Positions 11,008-22,160 of a stretch of DNA of 64,000 nt are shown here, piece by piece; position 1 is the first letter of the stretch, and every line of letters starts with the position of its first letter. Origin of the DNA: Plasmodium coatneyi (taxonomy: Eukaryota; Apicomplexa; Aconoidasida; Haemosporida; Plasmodiidae); assembly GCF_001680005.1 (NCBI RefSeq), contig NC_033565.1, forward strand, positions 1,159,501-1,223,500. Direction: 5' to 3'. The translations under genes were made by a program, and so were the position numbers. The notes under the pieces were generated by a model. It searched no databases, was not told the origin of the DNA, and was given only the letters and a program-made list of their open reading frames with translations.

Positions 11008-12526
11008 GGTTCTGAAGCAAGCGTAGCTCGATATATTCTCATCCTTAAGAATATTTGGATACCTTTTAAGTACATTCAGAAGAATAAGAAATCTACCCCC
11101 CCTCTTTCCCCTATGTACATTGCATTCTTCCCAGAAGAAAAGGACGAAGAAAGGAGAAGAAGAAAATTACGCTCCTTTATTTTATTTTATTTTTCTATTT
11201 TCCCTTCTTCCTTATAAAAAGAATAATCTTCCGTCCACCCTTCCTATGTACATTGCATTCTTCAGAAAAAATAAAAAAAGGGAATTACTCACCTTCCCTC
11301 TCCTTTCTTTTTTTCCTTCTTTTTCTTTCCTTTTTTCTCTTTTCTCCTTTAAAATTTTATTCCTCTTCTTCCCTTTTTTTTTTTTTTTTTTTTTTTTCTT
11401 CCTTTTCTTTTTCTTTTTCTTTTTCTGTTCTTTTTTTTTTTGCGAAAAAGATATTTTTTTTTCTTTTTTTTTTTTTTTATATCCTTCTTTTCCTTTTTTT
11501 TAAAATTTTTCCCTACTCCTTCCTTTATGCATTGCACTTTCCTAAGAAGAAAAGAAAGAGAGAGAGAAAACAAACATTGCCTCCTTCCTTTACGTATACA
11601 TTCTACCCATGTACTGCCCTTTTTTTTTTGCATTTTCCTTTATGCACTACATTCTTCCTAAGGAAGGAAGAAAGGAAGGAGGGAAGGAATTACGTTCCTT
11701 CGTTCTTTCCTTTTTTGTTTTTCTTTTTTTCCTTCTTTAGCCTATTTCTTTTCTTTCTTTTCTTTTTTTCCTTCTTTTTTTCTAAAAAGAACTTCTTCTT
11801 TTTTAAACCTTTTTTTTCTCTTCTTTAGCCTATTTCCTTTTTTTTTTTTCTTCTTCTTCTTTTTAAAGAAGAGAATATATAAAAAGAAAGAAAAAGAGAT
11901 TAGAAAACTTTTTTTTTTCTTTAGAGAATTTTTTTCTTTTAAAAAGTAAGAATGGAAGAAAAAAAGAGAGTAGAATGGAAGAAAAAAAGTGGAAGAATAG
12001 AAAAAAAAGAAAGAGAAGCATACTGGAATGTACAAAATCATTAACGTTTGGGAAGCAGAAGGAAGAAAAAAATAGGAAGTAATACAAATGCTGTACCACA
12101 GTGTATACATCGTTTCATAATGAAAAAAACCCAATATCATTGTCGCATTACAGTTCTATTTATATGCCCGCATAACAATTATGTCAAAGTGTGTTTTTGT
12201 AAAAAATGATGATCTAAATATATACAATTTCCTTTACCACGCACACACGTACAAACACATTTTCTTTTCTCTTCCATTTCGACTTGATCGACGACCAACG
12301 CAAGGATTAGCATCCACAACTTTGGCAGCTAAACGATTTCTCCTATGAGACTGCTCATATAGTTTGTTGCTTAGGTGTTGCTTCTACTACCTTACGTGGA
12401 TGGAACTTTATCAGAAGCATGTTCCATTTCCAGCTTATTGTGTTCATTCCCTCCATTATTTTTTGTTCCCTTTCCTTTCCTTTTCTTCATTTTTTTTTTT
12501 TTTTTTTTGTTAAGAAAAAGAGCAAC
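11008..12526. other. pyrimidine-rich spacer upstream of SICAvar
   Basis: This is the 5' flank of the SICAvar gene and 3' flank of the next KIR gene. At about 11,112, 11,243, 11,527 and 11,642 a short motif recurs (TATGTACATTGCATTCTTC or TTTATGCATTGCACTTTCC variants), each followed by an A/G block and a long C/T tract: a loose 130-280-bp higher-order repeat. A similar design recurs at 22,390-22,900. Open frames here are only Phe/Ser/Leu low complexity. Confidence 0.6.
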
Positions 12527-14344
12527 TTATCTAATATATGGAACAGAATATTCTGTGTTAGAATCATCATCTTCCTCCGTTAAGTCAGGTTCTGAATCTA
12601 TTGTTGAGTTGTATGCTGAGGAATCATATTCATTCTCCTTATTTAACCTGCGTACTAATGGACTCCTTTTTTTTCTTCTACTTTTATTGTTGCTCCTTCC
12701 TCCTCCTCCTCCTCCAAAGAAGGTGTTACGTAAGTCAGAAAATAGGGACGTATACTAAGAAGAAAGAAAGGAAGGAGGAGTAGATAGGTGTACAGTGTAT
12801 ATGTAAAACACTATTTATTGTATATTTTTCCCCCATGTTAAATAGAAGGAAAAGAGATATTCATAAAATGCTATTATGCATATTTTAAATGTGTATTAGG
12901 GGTGGTAATGATCATTACTTTATATAGAAAGAGGGCAACTGCTGGTAATCCTATTGCTGCTGCACCACCAACAGCGGAAGGAATGATGGGGATGTCAGTT
13001 TCCCCCCTTGGTATTGGTAATTGTGGAGGTTGAGGTTGCTGTTGTTGTTGTTGTTGTTGTTGCTGCTGTTGCTGCTGCAACTGCGAAGATTGTGGGAGTT
13101 CTGTTGTTTCCCTCTGTCCCTGATTCTGAGCACCTTCTGCTTTCTTTCCTTGATTTTGTGCACCTTCTACTTTCTTTCCTTGATTAGGAGTTCCTTCGGT
13201 TTTTTTTCCTTGGTTTTGTGCACCTTCTGTTTTTTGTCCCTGGGTCACTAAAAAAAAAAAGGGCAACATGGTCTTAGTGTAATCTTCCCTTTTTTTCTTT
13301 CTTTCCTTCCTTTCACCCCTAACAACCCACCTAACACAACCTTCCACCCCAAACACAACCTTCCACCCCAAACACAACCTTCCTTCCACCTACCACCCCT
13401 AACAACCTTTCCTTCGACCAACCACCCCTAGCAACCTTCCTTCCACCCAACGACCTAACAGCCTTTCCTTCCACCCCTAAACAACCTTCCTTCCACTCCT
13501 AAACAACCTTCCACCTTCCATCACCCCAACAACCTTTCCTTCCAACTACCAACTACCACCTAACAACCCACCAACCACCCTAACAACCTTCCACCTACCA
13601 CCCCTAACATACCTTCCGTTCCTTTATTTTATTTGTCTTACCTACTGCCAGATCGTTAGATGCCTCCCTACGTGGGAGGGATGCTTGCCTTACGGGGCAT
13701 GCCAGTGCCTGTGGTTCCGCGAATTCTCCGTCCTTATTACTTTTCTCCACTTTAAATTTATCACAATATGGTTCTCCGCTCTCGCTTCCGCACTTTCCAC
13801 TTAACTCTGTATGTACTGACTTGGCTGTACATAAGGACTGCTGGTAATCTGCACTGCATAGATAATTACTATACTCCCCATTATTCTGTATTTTATTATA
13901 GTCATAATAATAATCAAATAGTATTTTAGCCTTTGGGAACCTCTCTTTGGTAATACCTTCGTACAAATTGGTGCAGTTACACGTACCTCCGTATGTCTTC
14001 AGATCATTGTAAATTGTTCTTACAACCGTTAAGAAAGAGCCTTCCTTACGGAATTTCTCCCTTATTTTATCACCTAACCAATAATAGAAAAAACTGTAGC
14101 GGTCATTATCGGACAGCATATCCAATCCCCCCTTCCCATCGTTACATACGGAACAATAGTTTTGTGCAATTGTAGTGGCAAAGTTTCCATCTGTAATTTC
14201 GTACATCTGTAATGATTGTTGCACCTTCTGTTCTAGATCACTACGACTCCCTACCCCCATTCGGAATGTACAACTTCTTCCTACTCCTCCGTTGTCTAAC
14301 GTATCGTATATTTTTTGTGATGGTTTTTTAAATGGAGCTGAAAC
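12527..14344 (-). CDS. KIR/PIR variant antigen gene, single PIR domain with repeat and poly-Q exon
   Basis: PIR-family membrane antigen. PIR exon 14344-13642 contains KIYDTLDNGG, FFYYWLGDKIREKF and ILFDYYYDYNKI. It ends at a GTAAGA donor in phase 1. Exon 13247-12919 follows a T-tract/AG acceptor. It encodes about four copies of a 9-residue unit (NQGKKTEGT type), a run of 14 Gln, and the membrane segment VGGAAAIGLPAVALFLYK. Tail exon 12754-12527 starts YTSLFSDLRNTFFGGGGGG and ends SVPYIR before a TAA. Phases agree at both joints. The PIR exon begins after an intron (TTGTAG acceptor at 14346/14345), so a short first exon is still needed. An ATG near 14,488 reading MDTYIYD before GTATAT is one phase-0 candidate, but weak. 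Splitting the PIR domain from the membrane segment differs from the other KIR genes in the window. Confidence 0.85.
13300..13625. repeat. KIR intron C-rich minisatellite
   Basis: Imperfect tandem repeats of CCACCCCTAACAACCTTCCT type fill most of the 394-nt intron between the PIR and repeat exons. The same words occur at 3,546-3,842 and, on the other strand, in the intron at 17,580-17,655. In this gene the C-rich strand is the non-transcribed orientation opposite to that seen at 17,580-17,655. Confidence 0.8.
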
Positions 14345-16999
14345 CTACAAGTGCGAGTAGGGAAGTGGAATATGTATGTGTAGAAATGTGTGTTCTTATA
14401 CATTCCTAATTTATAATTTACTGCATTATGCAGAAATTACTATATATACATCATATATATAAGTGTCCATGTTGTAAGAAGGAACGTTGTGTTAGGGGTC
14501 GTAGATGGAAGGAAGGGAAGCAACATGTCCCTTCAGTGTTGTTCCTTACCCCTGCACTCATTGTTTATATACACATTCCTTTGTACATAGAACAAAATTT
14601 CTACTGAAAGTTGCCTTCCTTCCACTTATTCAATTATTCATGAAGGGAATATATATATATATATATGTGTGTGTGTGAGATTTATCACTTATATATTCCA
14701 AGTTGGGGAGTCCCTCAGTGGGAGGTATATATATATATCAAAAAATTTGCACTTGTCCTTTCTTCAATAATGCTTAATCCTTTAACATTCTTCAAAGGAA
14801 TACGATATAATATACACTATATATACACACATACACATCAAAATCATTATGATTATATGTGCACATATATAATTTAAGGAAAGAATATGAACGGGCGCAC
14901 GAATGAACGAAAAAGCAAAGAATAAAAAAAATAATGGATCGAAGGAGTCAAACTCCTCATGTTCAATTTGTATCTATGTATTATATTTGTGCACATTCCT
15001 TGTGCATTGTGCATGCTTGTTCATTTGGAGCATTCCATTATTATGTATACTTCTCTCTTATTATGTATATAAGCACACCTTTTTTTCTATTTGACGAAAC
15101 ATTTATCATACATGTACTACATACTTTTATATTTTATTGTTATGTTTAAAGGGGAGTTAATTGAAAAATTGTTAATATGCATATTGCATAATTCAATCCA
15201 AAAAAAGAAGGATCACACTCTTTCCTATACCTTTTCTTCCTTTTCGGAATGTGCACATTCTTCTATGCTCAGTGGATAAAAATGCGTATATTCACAATAC
15301 AAATAGAGAAAATGAGTACAATACAAAGATATATATGCTCAATTATTATTTAAAAGTGAAAATTTTGTGTACACACATTCCTCGTAGTAGGTGGCTGCTG
15401 TGAAGCAGCCCCTTCCCTGCATGATTGATTTGTTATAATAATTTTGCACCCTCTTCTGCTCCCCCATCCTCTACTCTTCTTTCCCCTTTCCTTCGATAAT
15501 TAAACTATAAACAGTTTAAACAGAAAAAATATATATTATACTATTTGTGTTTTTCTTCTCGACTTTCCTTTTCTTAAATTATGTGCACATTACAGAATTC
15601 ATTTCACACCTCCTCTTCCAATTTCTCCGATAGGTATATTACAAGTAGTTTATTCATACATACACAACAACGTTGTGAACGTTGTGTACATTAAGGGGGA
15701 GAAGCAGCTTTCCCCCCGCTTCTCTAACATTATTTCCCCATGGATTTATGTGCGCCCACCTCCCCCAGCCATCATCTTCCCCTAAGAGGAAAATCTATTA
15801 CAGCACATTCCTGCCGGAGGAGGTTTATTAGTCCGCCCCTTCTGATGAACACTTAGTGCACTGTCCCTTCAGCATAAAGCCCCTTATATGAACCCTATGG
15901 GAAGAATTAGTCCCCTTAGAAAAATTTCCCTTACACTTTTTTTTCCATGCAAATATGTACATTGGGTGTGCACCTACTTTTAAAGAAAAATATCCTCCAA
16001 TAACTCGTATACTAATCTTTTCTTAGATGGCAAAATATGAGATTCCCATAAGGGAAGAGCGAGAACATAATTCACGTGTGGGGCGGGGGGGTAGACACTC
16101 ACAGTACAGTTCATGTTTCCCCCGCAATCATGCAGACATATAATGAATAGAATTCACCACCACCACCCAGCTCCTTCTCATTGAGTTTCCGATGGGTATG
16201 GGCACCCCCTCTTCAGTGATCTCCCCCAGATAGTAGATCCTCCCCCATGGAAGTAACTGTGCCCTTTTATACGTAACGGAAAATGCAGGAACGAACACCC
16301 ATGCAACTTTCCTCGCCTCTACCAAGCTGTACCCTCCCCTTTTCGCATGCGCATATGTATACCTGCACGACAGATCAAATTTAAAAAGGCTAACACCTAA
16401 CTGTGGAAATATTCTTAACGAAAAAAAAGAAAAAGAAAAAGAAAAAGAAAAACGACGAAAAAGAAGACGAAGAAGGAGATAAACACTATATGATGGAAAG
16501 AGAGTGGAAATAACTTAGCCTGCGCTCGGGGCACACGGCCAACAAAAAATGCGTGTCAAAAAAAAAACATGTTTGTGTGCAGGTCTCTCCTCATGTGGAA
16601 AGACATTCCCCCCATTTTAAAATCTTCAAAATGTGTGACGCACGTAAGGTGAGACATGCGTTGAGGGGTTAAGTGTTGGGGTGTTTCAACCCCGAGGTGG
16701 AGGAGGAAACCACCTGTCTGTGTTAACATACCCCTGAAGAGGGATATCGCATAACATCGCACCGTTCTTCATCTTGCCACCGATCCACCGGTGGGCTCAA
16801 TCGAAAATATATGCATTTCGGTGATGAAAAAATTACCGTCGCAAAGTGGCCAACAAATGCTGCGTTTGCGATGTTCATGTAGGTGCTAGTTTATTCACGC
16901 ATCGATGGTGACCAAGCGGAGGGGTCCCCATTTATAACTGTTCCAATGATGGTTGTTCCAATGATGTGGCTGCTCCGCAGCGCTGGTGTCCTGCCCCGT
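14345..16999. other. spacer; AT-rich to about 15,700, then a GC-balanced island
   Basis: 14,345-15,700 is AT-rich, with TATATA stretches and no coding signal. From about 15,700 base composition becomes more balanced, like the core genes to the right. 16,128-16,325 and 16,556-16,762 have short minus-strand open frames without recognisable motifs or splice context. This island continues into the orphan REEP5/YOP1 exon at 17,000-17,263 and is plausibly the native 3' flank of that gene. A short poly-purine AAAAAG run sits at 16,420-16,455. Confidence 0.5.
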
Positions 17000-17263
17000 T
17001 CAGATGTTTCGCCGGCGAATCCCGTCATGGACGAGCTTCTCGGTTAGGTTTCCCGTGATCTGGGTCAGGTGGCTGGTAGCCGTCTGGCTAATCTTCTGCA
17101 CGGTGTCATCTATCGTCTTCTCATGCTTCAGCAGGATGGGACGTATGATGCAATTGTAGACAGTTTCCGCACCCCTCACTTGGGGCATGTACAGGTAGAG
17201 GAGGAACAGGAGCTTCAGCAAATAGTAAAAGGGGACCCAAAATAAGATTATATCGATAAGGTA
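17000..17263 (-). pseudogene. orphan last exon of a REEP5/YOP1 (TB2/DP1/HVA22) family gene
   Basis: Encodes the second half of a TB2/DP1/HVA22 domain in 87 codons: YLIDIILFWVPFYYLLKLL, then the hallmark YMPQVRGAETVYN and IIRPILLKHE, then an amphipathic tail to a TGA at 17002-17000. Known family proteins shape tubular ER membrane through a hairpin pair of such segments. The exon has an intact T-tract/GAG acceptor (AG at 17265/17264). The first half of the domain should lie in upstream exons, but the DNA directly upstream is the KIR tail exon (17,389-17,559) and no such exon is found. The exon therefore looks stranded at a recombination breakpoint. It could be an uncollapsed copy of a gene located elsewhere. 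Confidence 0.75.
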
Positions 17264-17388
17264 CTCAAAAAAAAAGAAGAGAGATAAAACAACCTTCCTT
17301 CTTATACGCTGCATTTCTTTAAGAAAAAAAAAAGAAGAAAGAAAGGGAAGCAATATTCCTTCCTTCCACCCCTAACAACCTTCCTTCT

Positions 17389-19476
17389 TCATCTGGATGA
17401 TGATGAGGTATATGGAATTGAATATTCTGATGAATTAGTTGAATCATATTCCATTGTTGAGTCGTCGTCGTCTGATAAGGTGTTGAAATCGTGGTTAATT
17501 GATCTTCTTCTTCTATTACTTCCAGAGTGGTTACGTTTATTAAGGAAGAATGGTTTATACTAAAAAAAAAAAAAGAACAGGGTGTTATGGTTGTTAGGTG
17601 GTAGGTGGGTTGTTAGGTGGTAGGTGGGTTGTTAGGTGGGATGGTAGGTGACAAGTGTGGTGTAGTTTTACTTACCTTGTAAAAGAGGAAGGCAATTGTT
17701 GGTAGTCCTACTGCAGCTAATGTAGAAGGAACTACAATGGAAGTGACGTTGCTGCTACCTTCTTCTTCCCCTTCTTTTCTGTGACTACCACCACCGTCAC
17801 TCCCTCCCTTTCCTTCTCCACAACTGACGCAGTCATCCCCACCATCTATGGCGGCATCGCCAAGGTCGAAGTCTTCCCCAGCAGAAGGTTTCTTTGGGGT
17901 GGAGACAGGATTGCATGTTAATTGTTGTAGTTTCTGTTCAATAAGTGCCTTATTTGTATTCCAGAATCCGCTACAGTATTCATCAGAGCTCTTTCTGCAG
18001 TCCTCCTCCACAGCCGCATATGCTGGAGAAAGGGTATTCAGATAACTGCCATACCTACTACTGCAATTCGACCCGCTGCTCTGTAACAGCGTTTGTAAAT
18101 CCTCATAGTCATGGTAAAGGTCGAATATTCTGCCCCTTTGTGTGAGGTCTACGCTACCAACAGTAGTGGTTATTCGTTCACACTTATTCTTACCAGGGGA
18201 GTTGTTCAATTTGCTATAGATTCCATTCATAACTCCCTGGAATGAATTAGTGTCCCGCAAAGCATCTGACACTGTAGATCGCAGCCAGTAATAAAAATAT
18301 TCACAACGGTCTTTATAGTTTGGATCTCCCTGCGGCATCATTTCAGTTATATAATACCATGCTGCGGCAATCTTCTTTGAACAGGTAGTAGTATTGAGAA
18401 ACGTTGTTAGTGTGCTCTTCAGGTGGTTTTCTATTTGTTCGATCTTATAATACCTACCACTGTACACTTCGTGCCTGATGTTGAGATCATCGTACATGCT
18501 TCTTGAAGGTAAACTTGCTAGGTAGTCTACCTACAAATGCAATTAAGGAAATATATATGTTTCCCCATGTATACTTCCATATGGTTCCCATAATATTATA
18601 TGTGAGGTTTTATATATATATATCTTTATTGTATATATATATATACTGTTATGTCATTCATTCCACATAGGAACTAACAGTTTGTGCCCCTGGTTCTGTC
18701 GACATTAATGGAAGTCCAGATCCCTGTTCCCCGTGTCCATCCTCACTTTCCGAAAGTTCGTCTTCATCTTCCTCGTCCTCATCCTCCTCGTCTTCCCGTG
18801 GCCCCTGTTCTCCATTACTGCACGTTAATTCTGGTAGGTTCTGTGGTTCCCATTTATCAGTTTTCCAGTGTTTTTTTCTAAATTCCTGACAGTATAATTC
18901 ACTAGCAACCTCGTCCCCACAAATACTTGTGAACTCCGAATACGCCATTTCAGCATCTTGTAGGTGTTTCTTATACTTTTCATTAGAGAGAATATCGCTA
19001 CAGTTCGGGTACTCCTGTATGGCATTTTTGTTATAATTCCAATCAAATAATTTTTTTCCCCGTTCAAAATTGTCCCAACTAATATTATCACTGTATAAAT
19101 TAGTGCACTTACTGTTACATGGGAATTTGTCCAGCTCCTGATAAATTGCTCCTAGGACCACATCAGGTCTGTGAGTTAAATTACTTCCTAATTTCTCTTT
19201 TACTATATTGCCTAACCAATAATAGAACCAATAACACCAATTATCACCATCGGACACTAATTGCTCCTTCATTGTGCATGCATAACAGTAGTTCCATCTA
19301 ACTTTATCCGTATATTGCTGATTATCCTTGTACATTTTTAATACCTGCCATAAACTATGCGTTCCGTGTGTGCAGCATTTTTGCCCATCGCCCACTATGC
19401 GACACGGCATTCCCATGTTCAGCCTATCGTACATATTTTCTGAAGGTAATTGATCTAAAGGATCATCCTCTTCCAT
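17389..19476 (-). CDS. KIR/PIR variant antigen gene, two PIR domains
   Basis: Complete or nearly complete PIR-family gene of about 607 residues. First PIR exon 19476-18679: LPSENMYDRLN, YWFYYWLGNIVKEKL, KLFDWNYNKNAI, then an acidic Asp/Glu stretch. It ends at a GTTAGT donor. Second PIR exon 18530-17676: LPSRSMYDDLN, CEYFYYWLRSTVSDAL, FDLYHDYEDL, then a Gly-rich acidic region and the membrane segment PSTLAAVGLPTIAFLFYK with a GTAAGT donor. Tail exon 17559-17389: YKPFFLNKRNHSGSNRRRRS, then Asp/Ser-rich, ending YTSSSSR before a TGA. All joints are phase 0. The 148-nt intron between PIR exons mirrors the 160-nt intron of the gene at 1-1,835. The start may be the ATG at 19476, which directly follows an AG, so a tiny additional first exon cannot be ruled out. 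Confidence 0.85.
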
Positions 19477-20149
19477 CTATAAATATGTAATTAGTAAAAT
19501 ATAGGTATGTATTCTTTAAGTGTCCATTACATTATGGATATAAGATTACATATATATGGAATCATGCTTTTTAAACAGAAAAACAGACTTTCACCCTTTT
19601 CCCTTTTACCGGTTCCATGGTTTATATTTGTACATTTGTATATATTGAACTTATCTATAAAATTTGTGTTCTTCATTCTATGTTCATATATTTTAAAAAA
19701 ACTACATGAAAATGTTTCTCCTCCCCTCCCTTTCATGATTAGGTATACACACACTGAATTCGTTTTTTATCCTATTCGCACAATTTTTGCCTTAAGGGAA
19801 AAAAATTTTCAATTTGGTATTATTAATATTCCCCTCCCCACTTATTTCTCCTTCCTTTCCCTTTTGTAAAATATATCATAAATATTTCATTTAAAATATT
19901 AGATACACCTTCCCCCAAAGTGAGTTATCATCTTTCCTTATTCCATAATATATATTGCACCTTCATGTATATTTCACTTCCCCTTTCCTTTCTTAAAATT
20001 TAAGAACATGAGGAGCTTCCTTTATCCTTTTATTCCCACGTGTACTACCCTCATATATATACATGGCTCTACGTGTACTACCCTCATATATATACATGGC
20101 TCCACGTGTACACCTTCATATTCAGTTATACTGCTCTTCATTGTAAGAC
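19477..20149. other. AT-rich spacer with a 33-bp tandem repeat
   Basis: No coding signal. At 20,038-20,113 a 33-bp unit (ACGTGTACTACCCTCATATA and on) is repeated about 2.3 times just before the telomere-like array begins. Confidence 0.6.
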
Positions 20150-21262
20150 AGGTTTCTGGGTTTTAGGGTTCGGGGTTTAAGGTTCACCGTCTACGGCTCA
20201 CGGTCTAGGATTCAAGTTTTACGATTTGAGGCATTAGGATTTCAGGCTTCAGGATTCAGGGTTAAGTCTTTAGGGTTCAAGGATTGAGGGTTTAGGTTTT
20301 AGAGTTTAGGATTTAGGGTTCAGGGTTCAGGGCTTAGACTTCAGGGTTTAGGATTTAGGATTCAGGTTTAAGCTTACGAATCAGGGTTTAGGATTTAGCC
20401 TTTAGGGTTTAGGGTCTAAGATTCAGGGTTTAGGGTCTAGGATTCAGGGTTTAGGGTCTAGGATTCAGGGTTTAGGGTCTAGGATTCAGGTTTTAGGGTC
20501 TAGGATTCAGGGTTTAGTGTTTATGGTTTTAGTTTTGAGGATTTAGAGTTTCATGATTTAGGGTTTCAGGGTATAGGAATTCAGGGTTTAGGGTTTCAGG
20601 CTCTGGGGTTTTAGGTTTTAGGGTTTAGGGTTTCAGGATTTAGGGTTTCAGGATTTAGGGTTTTAGGTTTTAGGGTTTTAGGGTTTTGGGTTTCAGGATT
20701 TAGGGTTTCAGGATTTAGGGTTTCAGGGTTTAGGGTTTCAGGGTTTAGAGTTTCAGGGTTTAGGGTTTCAGGGTTTAGGGTTTCAGGGTTTAGGGTTTCA
20801 GGGTTTAGGGTTTCAGGGTTTAGAGTTCAACGTTTATGGCTGAGGTTTGACGGTTTAGGTTTTAGGATTCAGAGTTTAGAGTTTATGGTTTTATGTTTAA
20901 GGTTCAGGGTTTAGGCTTTAGGTTTAGGGTTCAGGGTTTTGGGTTTAGGGTTTAGGGTTTAGGGTTTAGGGTTTAGGGTTTCAGGGTCTAGGGGTTCAGG
21001 TTTAGGGTTTAGGGTTCAGGGTTTAGGGTTTAGGGTTCAGGGTTTAGGATATAGGCTTTAGATTTTAGTGTTTATGTTTTAGGGTTCAGGTTTTACAGTT
21101 GAGGCTCTAGAGTTCAGGTTTTTGGGTTGAGGATTCAGTATGTAGGAATTAGGGCTGAAGGTTTAGGGATGAGGTTTTAAGGTTTAAGTTTCCGTCTTTA
21201 TTATTCATGGCTTAGACTTTAGGGTTTATGATTTAGGGCTCAGGCTTTAACATCCAGGTTCC
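20150..21262 (+). repeat. interstitial telomere-like array, G-rich on plus strand
   Basis: About 1.1 kb of degenerate heptamers and longer derivatives of GGGTTTA and GGGTTCA, for example GGGTTTAGGGTTTCAGG and GGGTCTAGGATTCAGGGTTT. The most regular stretches are near 20,400-20,510 (23-bp GGTTTAGGGTCTAGGATTCA unit), 20,700-20,820 (14-bp GGGTTTCAGGGTTT-like unit) and 20,935-20,980 (near-perfect GGGTTTA). GGGTT(T/C)A is the Plasmodium telomere repeat, and interstitial copies are a known feature of the P. knowlesi genome. Confidence 0.95.
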
Positions 21263-21266
21263 ATCT

Positions 21267-21316
21267 TTAGATTTCTAAGGAGGATAGTAGGGAAAAACAT
21301 GTTTCTAGAAATCTAA
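21267..21316. repeat. 11-bp inverted repeat at the centre of the two arrays
   Basis: TTAGATTTCTA at 21267-21277 and its exact reverse complement TAGAAATCTAA at 21306-21316, with a 28-nt spacer. It sits exactly where the G-rich array ends and the C-rich array begins, so it marks the symmetry centre. Confidence 0.85.
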
Positions 21317-21329
21317 TCATATGAAATAC

Positions 21330-22160
21330 TTCGTTCAGGGATTTAAACTCTAAACCTTTAATCATAAACCTTGGGCTCTAAACCATGAAATCTAGACCCT
21401 AAAGCCTAAACTCTGAACCCTCCATCCTAAAACCTCAATCCTAAATTCTCAAACTAAACTCTGAATTATAAATCCTAAACCCTGAATTATATATTCCAAA
21501 CCCTGAATTATAAACCCTAAACCCTATGCACTGAATCATAAACCCTGGAGGCTAAAACGTGGAGCCTAAACCCTGAGCGCTAAACCATGAGCGTAGAAAC
21601 TCTTCCGTAGGAAAACCTTCCTCAGGAAAAAAGTCATCCTGCCTAAACCCTAAATTTGAACTTGGAACATGTTCCATGCTAGCACATTCCTTAGGAACAT
21701 CTTCTGTAGGAACAATGTCTTCCTCGCTAAACCCGAAATCTGAACGTTGAACCTGCTCCTTAGGAATATCTTCCTTAGGAATATCTTCCTTAGGAACAAA
21801 ATCTTCCTCCCTAAACACGGAATCTGAACTTGGGACCTGTTCTCTAGGAATGTGTTCCTTAGCAACATCATCCTTAAGAAAGCATTCCTTAGGAACATTA
21901 TCTTCTAAATTTCTTCCTTGGGGAGATCGTCCTTAGTAGCAAACTTTTCCCACATCAATCCCGAACCTTAAAATCCTAAACCTTGAACCCTGAATCCTAA
22001 ACCCTGAACCCTAAACCCAGAAAACCTGAACCCTGAAACCTTACAACCTAAACCCTGAAAACCTGAACCCTGAAACCTTACAACCTAAACCCTGAAAACC
22101 TGAACCCTGAAACCCTACACAGTAAACCATAAACCTTAAACCCTAAACCCTGAAGATGCG
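21330..22160 (-). repeat. interstitial telomere-like array, C-rich on plus strand
   Basis: Degenerate CCCTAAACC/CCCTGAACC repeats, that is, the reverse orientation of the array at 20,150-21,262. They are clearest at 21,980-22,155, where CCTGAAAACCTGAACCCTGA-like units recur three times. The array is interrupted at about 21,552-21,930 by a SICAvar tail relic. Confidence 0.92.
21552..21930 (-). pseudogene. relic of a SICAvar cytoplasmic tail inside the telomere-like array
   Basis: About 120 open codons on the minus strand repeating the tail pattern VPKE(D/Q)xPKEQV...SDSxFREED: segments EDFVPKEDIPKEDIPKEQV, QRSDFGFSEED and VPTEDVPKE are readable. It matches the tail of the SICAvar gene at 4,757-5,000. 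No upstream inner-domain sequence (LEVLDECQKGD) or membrane exon is present, and telomere-like repeat flanks it on both sides. It decays towards 21,552 into a non-family sequence. Confidence 0.8.

Noticed and set aside
11120..11828. Plus-strand Phe/Leu/Ser-rich open frames
   Set aside because: Pure C/T tracts produce long open frames; no membrane-protein pattern beyond low complexity.
16128..16325. Minus-strand frame of 65 codons in the GC-balanced island
   Set aside because: No family motif, no good splice sites and no link to the REEP5/YOP1 exon; treated as its 3' flank.
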